A stretch of 64,000 nucleotides of DNA from CAYXTW01 sp964452645 (GTDB lineage Bacteria > Zixibacteria > MSB-5A5 > GN15 > PGXB01). Position numbers and translations under genes: made by a program. Position 1 is the stretch's first letter. Every line of letters begins with the position of its first letter. Under the pieces are notes generated by a model, which did not search any database, was not told the origin of the DNA, and saw nothing but the letters and a program-made list of their open reading frames with translations. This document shows, one piece after another, positions 61,596 to 64,000 of the stretch. Location of the stretch: assembly GCA_964452645.1 (NCBI GenBank), contig CAYVMO010000003.1:62001-126000 (forward strand). The letters are read 5' to 3'.

Positions 61596-62597
61596 TTAAT
61601 TGCCAATTATTTTAAAGCATTTATCAGCAAGATCCAATAATTGCTTGTAATTCCAAATACATTGATCATGCAATTTTTCTACCATAGCCCGCGGCAAGAT
61701 TTTGTGGCCGAGATATGCACCGCTTATCGCCCCCGTCATGGCGCCCGTTGAATCGACATCTCCTCCTATGCGTATGGCGGTTGAAATGGCCTTCCAGTAG
61801 TCGTCGGGGTATTTCAGAAAAGAGTACAAACTCCAGAGGACGGAACCAATAACGAATGGCGAAATCCCCGGCCACGTCTCGATAAATGTCTCCGAGACAC
61901 CGAACCTGGAAATAATTTTGAGCGCATGCGCCGGCGGCAATTCGATAATGGGCTCGAGCTTTGGAATCCATTCGGCGAATTCTGCATCATATGGCCGCAT
62001 CCATTGCGATAACTGATTCGTAAAATGACCGATTATTATATTCTCATTATTTAGGACAATCGAAACGGCTCCCGCTATAGCGATAGAGCCGGCCGAGCAT
62101 CGCGGATCCTTATGAGTGATATATCCCTGCAGATGAGCCGCCTCGACCATTTTTTCTGTTCTGTCATAATAAAACATTCCTATTGGCGCGGCCCTCATCG
62201 CCGTTCCGTTTCCCGCTGATGGAGGGGCACAACCGGATTCTTTCCAGCCAATACCGCTTATTAAGCGTTCGGCTGCTTCATAACAAGCGAAGCCTCCACC
62301 GACAATACGATTACCAGCGAAAATATCGGCGATGCGAGAAGCATAATTATCGGGATCAAATCTTTTACAATCAGTCAAACTCACCAATAATTCACGCGCC
62401 AATTGAGAATCATCCGTATATTGGCCGCTCCATGAATCGGATGGTTTCGTACCTTTAAACCAGCTTTCGACATGATTAAATAAATAATCCGAGCAAGCGG
62501 CTTCACCCCAACCTTCAACCGGACATCCGAGCGCGTCGCCCAGACATTGGCCGATCAGGCAGCCACGGAATTTGTCTTTTAGAGATGCATGCGCCAT
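61596..62597 (-). CDS. ADP-ribosylglycohydrolase family protein
   Basis: A 333-residue enzyme of the DraG/ARH superfamily. It has GCLIGQCLGDALGCPVEG, the metal-binding YTDDSQLAREL (Asp62, Asp63) and GGDVDSTGAMTGAISGAYLG near residues 277-296, which supply the dinuclear magnesium site. Members remove ADP-ribose from proteins or small molecules; the substrate here is unknown. No ADP-ribosyltransferase lies nearby, so it is not evidently a toxin partner. Confidence 0.93.
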   Translation of the reverse strand: MAHASLKDKFRGCLIGQCLGDALGCPVEGWGEAACSDYLFNHVESWFKGTKPSDSWSGQYTDDSQLARELLVSLTDCKRFDPDNYASRIADIFAGNRIVGGGFACYEAAERLISGIGWKESGCAPPSAGNGTAMRAAPIGMFYYDRTEKMVEAAHLQGYITHKDPRCSAGSIAIAGAVSIVLNNENIIIGHFTNQLSQWMRPYDAEFAEWIPKLEPIIELPPAHALKIISRFGVSETFIETWPGISPFVIGSVLWSLYSFLKYPDDYWKAISTAIRIGGDVDSTGAMTGAISGAYLGHKILPRAMVEKLHDQCIWNYKQLLDLADKCFKIIGN

Positions 62598-62693
62598 CGG
62601 TTCTCTGAGAACTTACTAAGATTTGAATATTACGGGCAGATGATTATCAGCTTTTTATAACTTAAATTCTCCGGCCCTTCAGTCATGATTGGC

Positions 62694-63491
62694 TTATCTC
62701 TCCTCGCCCGGGCATTGAGGGGAAGGACCATCCAAATATAAATAGGTAATCAAGAAAGTAATATCGAATATATTGAAAGCAAAATCGGCGTTGGGATCGC
62801 CGGCGTCAGGCGGAATCGGCCCCGGCCCGTCCCGATAAAGAAAAGTAATCATAAACGTGACATCAAATATATTTAATTCACCATCGGCGTTGGCATCACC
62901 GCACAGATAAGGCGGATTGCCGAACTCCCAGCAATAAGGACCGCCAAAATCGGGCGAGGGATCATCCCAGAGCCAGTCATTGACCGGGTCGATATAAGCC
63001 GAGTCGATGCAAAACGTTCGCGGCAAATCATGTACTTTTACCGTTCTGAAGGCAAATTCATAAATCGATAGCCAGCCGGTATCCGGCAGCCAGCCGGATG
63101 TCGAGGCGGCCGCGTGGCAAAAAGTATCGGGAAGGACGCCATCCCAGCCGAATTCAAGATACTCATTGGCGACATTCCAATCGACAGCAACCTCCGACCA
63201 GTGATCAATAAGCGACCCGGTCGAAAGGTGACCGCCAATATTCCGGTGAATTATATTGGTCATATCACCGTCGGGGCTGAAAAAATATAGCGGCATACTA
63301 AAGCCGTAGCGAGTGTCGCCATCGTTGGTCATCAACAGCCATAGCGTAAAATCACCCGGCATATAAAATGTATCGGGACCATTATTCCACTCATTGCCTT
63401 CGATTACAGGCAGGAAATCAACGGTCGCTGACAGGGGCAAGCACATGGAGGTCAAGAGTGCCGCCGTATATAATATTGTCTTTTTATTCAT
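62694..63491 (-). CDS. Exported protein with one module-A domain and dockerin repeats
   Basis: A 265-residue secreted protein: signal peptide (TILYTAALLTSMCLPLSA), one cohesin-like module akin to module A of the 1358-residue protein (MPLYFFSPDGD ... FCIDSAYIDPVNDWLW ... GGPYCWEF), then two dockerin-like repeats (GDANADGELNIFDVTFMI and GDPNADFAFNIFDITFLI). It ends CPGEER and so lacks the CEEWLT tail of the other two dockerin proteins. AAAGGA lies at proper distance from the ATG. Function unknown. Confidence 0.85.
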   Translation of the reverse strand: MNKKTILYTAALLTSMCLPLSATVDFLPVIEGNEWNNGPDTFYMPGDFTLWLLMTNDGDTRYGFSMPLYFFSPDGDMTNIIHRNIGGHLSTGSLIDHWSEVAVDWNVANEYLEFGWDGVLPDTFCHAAASTSGWLPDTGWLSIYEFAFRTVKVHDLPRTFCIDSAYIDPVNDWLWDDPSPDFGGPYCWEFGNPPYLCGDANADGELNIFDVTFMITFLYRDGPGPIPPDAGDPNADFAFNIFDITFLITYLYLDGPSPQCPGEER

Positions 63492-63682
63492 CTGGCATTC
63501 CTTTGGCTAATCCGGCAAAGTAATGGGGGAGAAGCATCAAATGTCACTCCCTTTTTCTGTAATCAATATAGTCATATCATCGTCAGTGTCAAGAAGTTCT
63601 TAAGTTGTTCGGGGCTGTAAATAAGCGTCTTTGGATGATATTTTTGGTTGACCGGGAATTTAGAAGCAATTAAATATGCAAT

Positions 63683-64000
63683 ATGAATAAGATTCATAAA
63701 TTTGCAATTTTTAGTCTGGTAATATTATATCTCCCGTGCTCCGTAGTCTTTGGCCAGGAGGGCAAGGACAAGCCAATTGCAAAATCAGGGAAAAAGATAA
63801 CGGACAAAACAATCTGTATCACTTTCGATAATCTGCCCGCCGAGCGCAACTATTCGCATGAAGAAAGAAAACAGATAAACGAGGAAATCCTGGCGGCCCT
63901 GAAAAAACACAATGTCACCGCGGCTGGATTCGTTATCGGCGATAACATTGAGGGTGATTGGAAAATCCTGGTCGATTGGCTGGAGGCGAAGCAGACACTC
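63683..64000 (+). CDS. Polysaccharide deacetylase family protein, N-terminal part
   Basis: An open frame begins at ATG 63683 and runs off the right edge (106 codons). A signal peptide (FAIFSLVILYLPCSVVFG) is followed by a Lys-rich linker and the start of a NodB-type domain: ITFDNLPAERNYSHEE, then NEEILAALKKHNVTAAGFVIGD. The first metal motif reads TFDN rather than the usual TFDD. That second Asp is a metal ligand in many members, so activity is uncertain. Confidence 0.75.
   Translation, partial: MNKIHKFAIFSLVILYLPCSVVFGQEGKDKPIAKSGKKITDKTICITFDNLPAERNYSHEERKQINEEILAALKKHNVTAAGFVIGDNIEGDWKILVDWLEAKQTL

Noticed and set aside
61596..62597. ADP-ribosylglycohydrolase as antitoxin of a DarTG-like system
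   Set aside because: No ADP-ribosyltransferase gene lies next to it, and it has the DraG fold rather than a macrodomain.

Overview
The window is a bacterial chromosome segment of about 45-50% GC. It carries single-copy core genes (valS, serS, metK, ahcY, accD, folC, tsaB, tsaE, rpmB, lpxH, lptFG, panC). Three exported proteins end in a type IX secretion (T9SS) type-A sorting domain (PNPFNP ... KMLLLK). Three others end in dockerin-like repeats of the form GDxNGDxxxNIFDVT. A PorX-type response regulator with a PglZ domain is also present. LpxH and LptF/LptG point to an LPS outer membrane. This mix fits a Gram-negative member of the FCB superphylum, most like candidate phylum Zixibacteria as I remember it; the phylum call is inference. 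There is no insertion sequence, prophage or CRISPR array, and one tRNA (Ser-GGA).

Layout. 1-276: start of a membrane protein running off the left edge, followed by nearly 1 kb of AT-rich, hairpin-containing intergenic DNA. 1257-4329: compact polyamine operon (XRE-cupin regulator, speD, ornithine/lysine decarboxylase-like enzyme, speE). 4412-11531: exported proteins (serine hydrolase with dockerin, M48 lipoprotein protease, probable lipoprotein), a glycosyltransferase, and intergenic palindromic elements. 11602-15204: mazG and valS, divergent. 15314-29680: a long minus-strand block. From its promoter near 29710 it reads serS, a PorY-like kinase, porX, tsaE, tsaB, rimI, accD, folC, two 711-residue sensor kinases and an NtrC-type sigma-54 activator, almost all overlapping or a few bases apart. 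30158-39205: rpmB, three T9SS cargo proteins, a radical SAM enzyme with a methyltransferase, and a kinase-pseudokinase fusion. 39557-42834: a lipoprotein, a membrane coiled-coil protein, lpxH and panC. 42946-46026: a tight operon of four membrane proteins of unknown function, the best candidate here for an undescribed system. 46204-50578: a small orphan, a sugar-nucleotide transferase, metK-ahcY and a small protein. 50636-56347: lptF-lptG-HAD phosphatase, facing a YhaM-like nuclease and fetAB, then tRNA-Ser. 56747-63491: a 1358-residue modular cysteine-peptidase-like/dockerin protein, a small exported Cys-motif protein, an ADP-ribosylglycohydrolase and a smaller dockerin protein. The right edge holds the start of a polysaccharide deacetylase.

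How the genes connect. metK makes S-adenosylmethionine, which SpeD/SpeE use for spermidine; ahcY recycles S-adenosylhomocysteine. PorX with its neighbouring kinase plausibly controls secretion of the T9SS cargo, although no structural T9SS gene lies in the window. Two C-terminal fates for exported proteins (T9SS tail or dockerin-like tail), plus cohesin-like modules, suggest a surface assembly system; that link is a hypothesis. Intergenic spaces hold a family of about 50-base nested inverted repeats. At least three genes (lpxH, the four-gene membrane operon, the sugar-nucleotide transferase) have sigma-70-like promoters so close to the start codon that leaderless or nearly leaderless mRNAs are expected.
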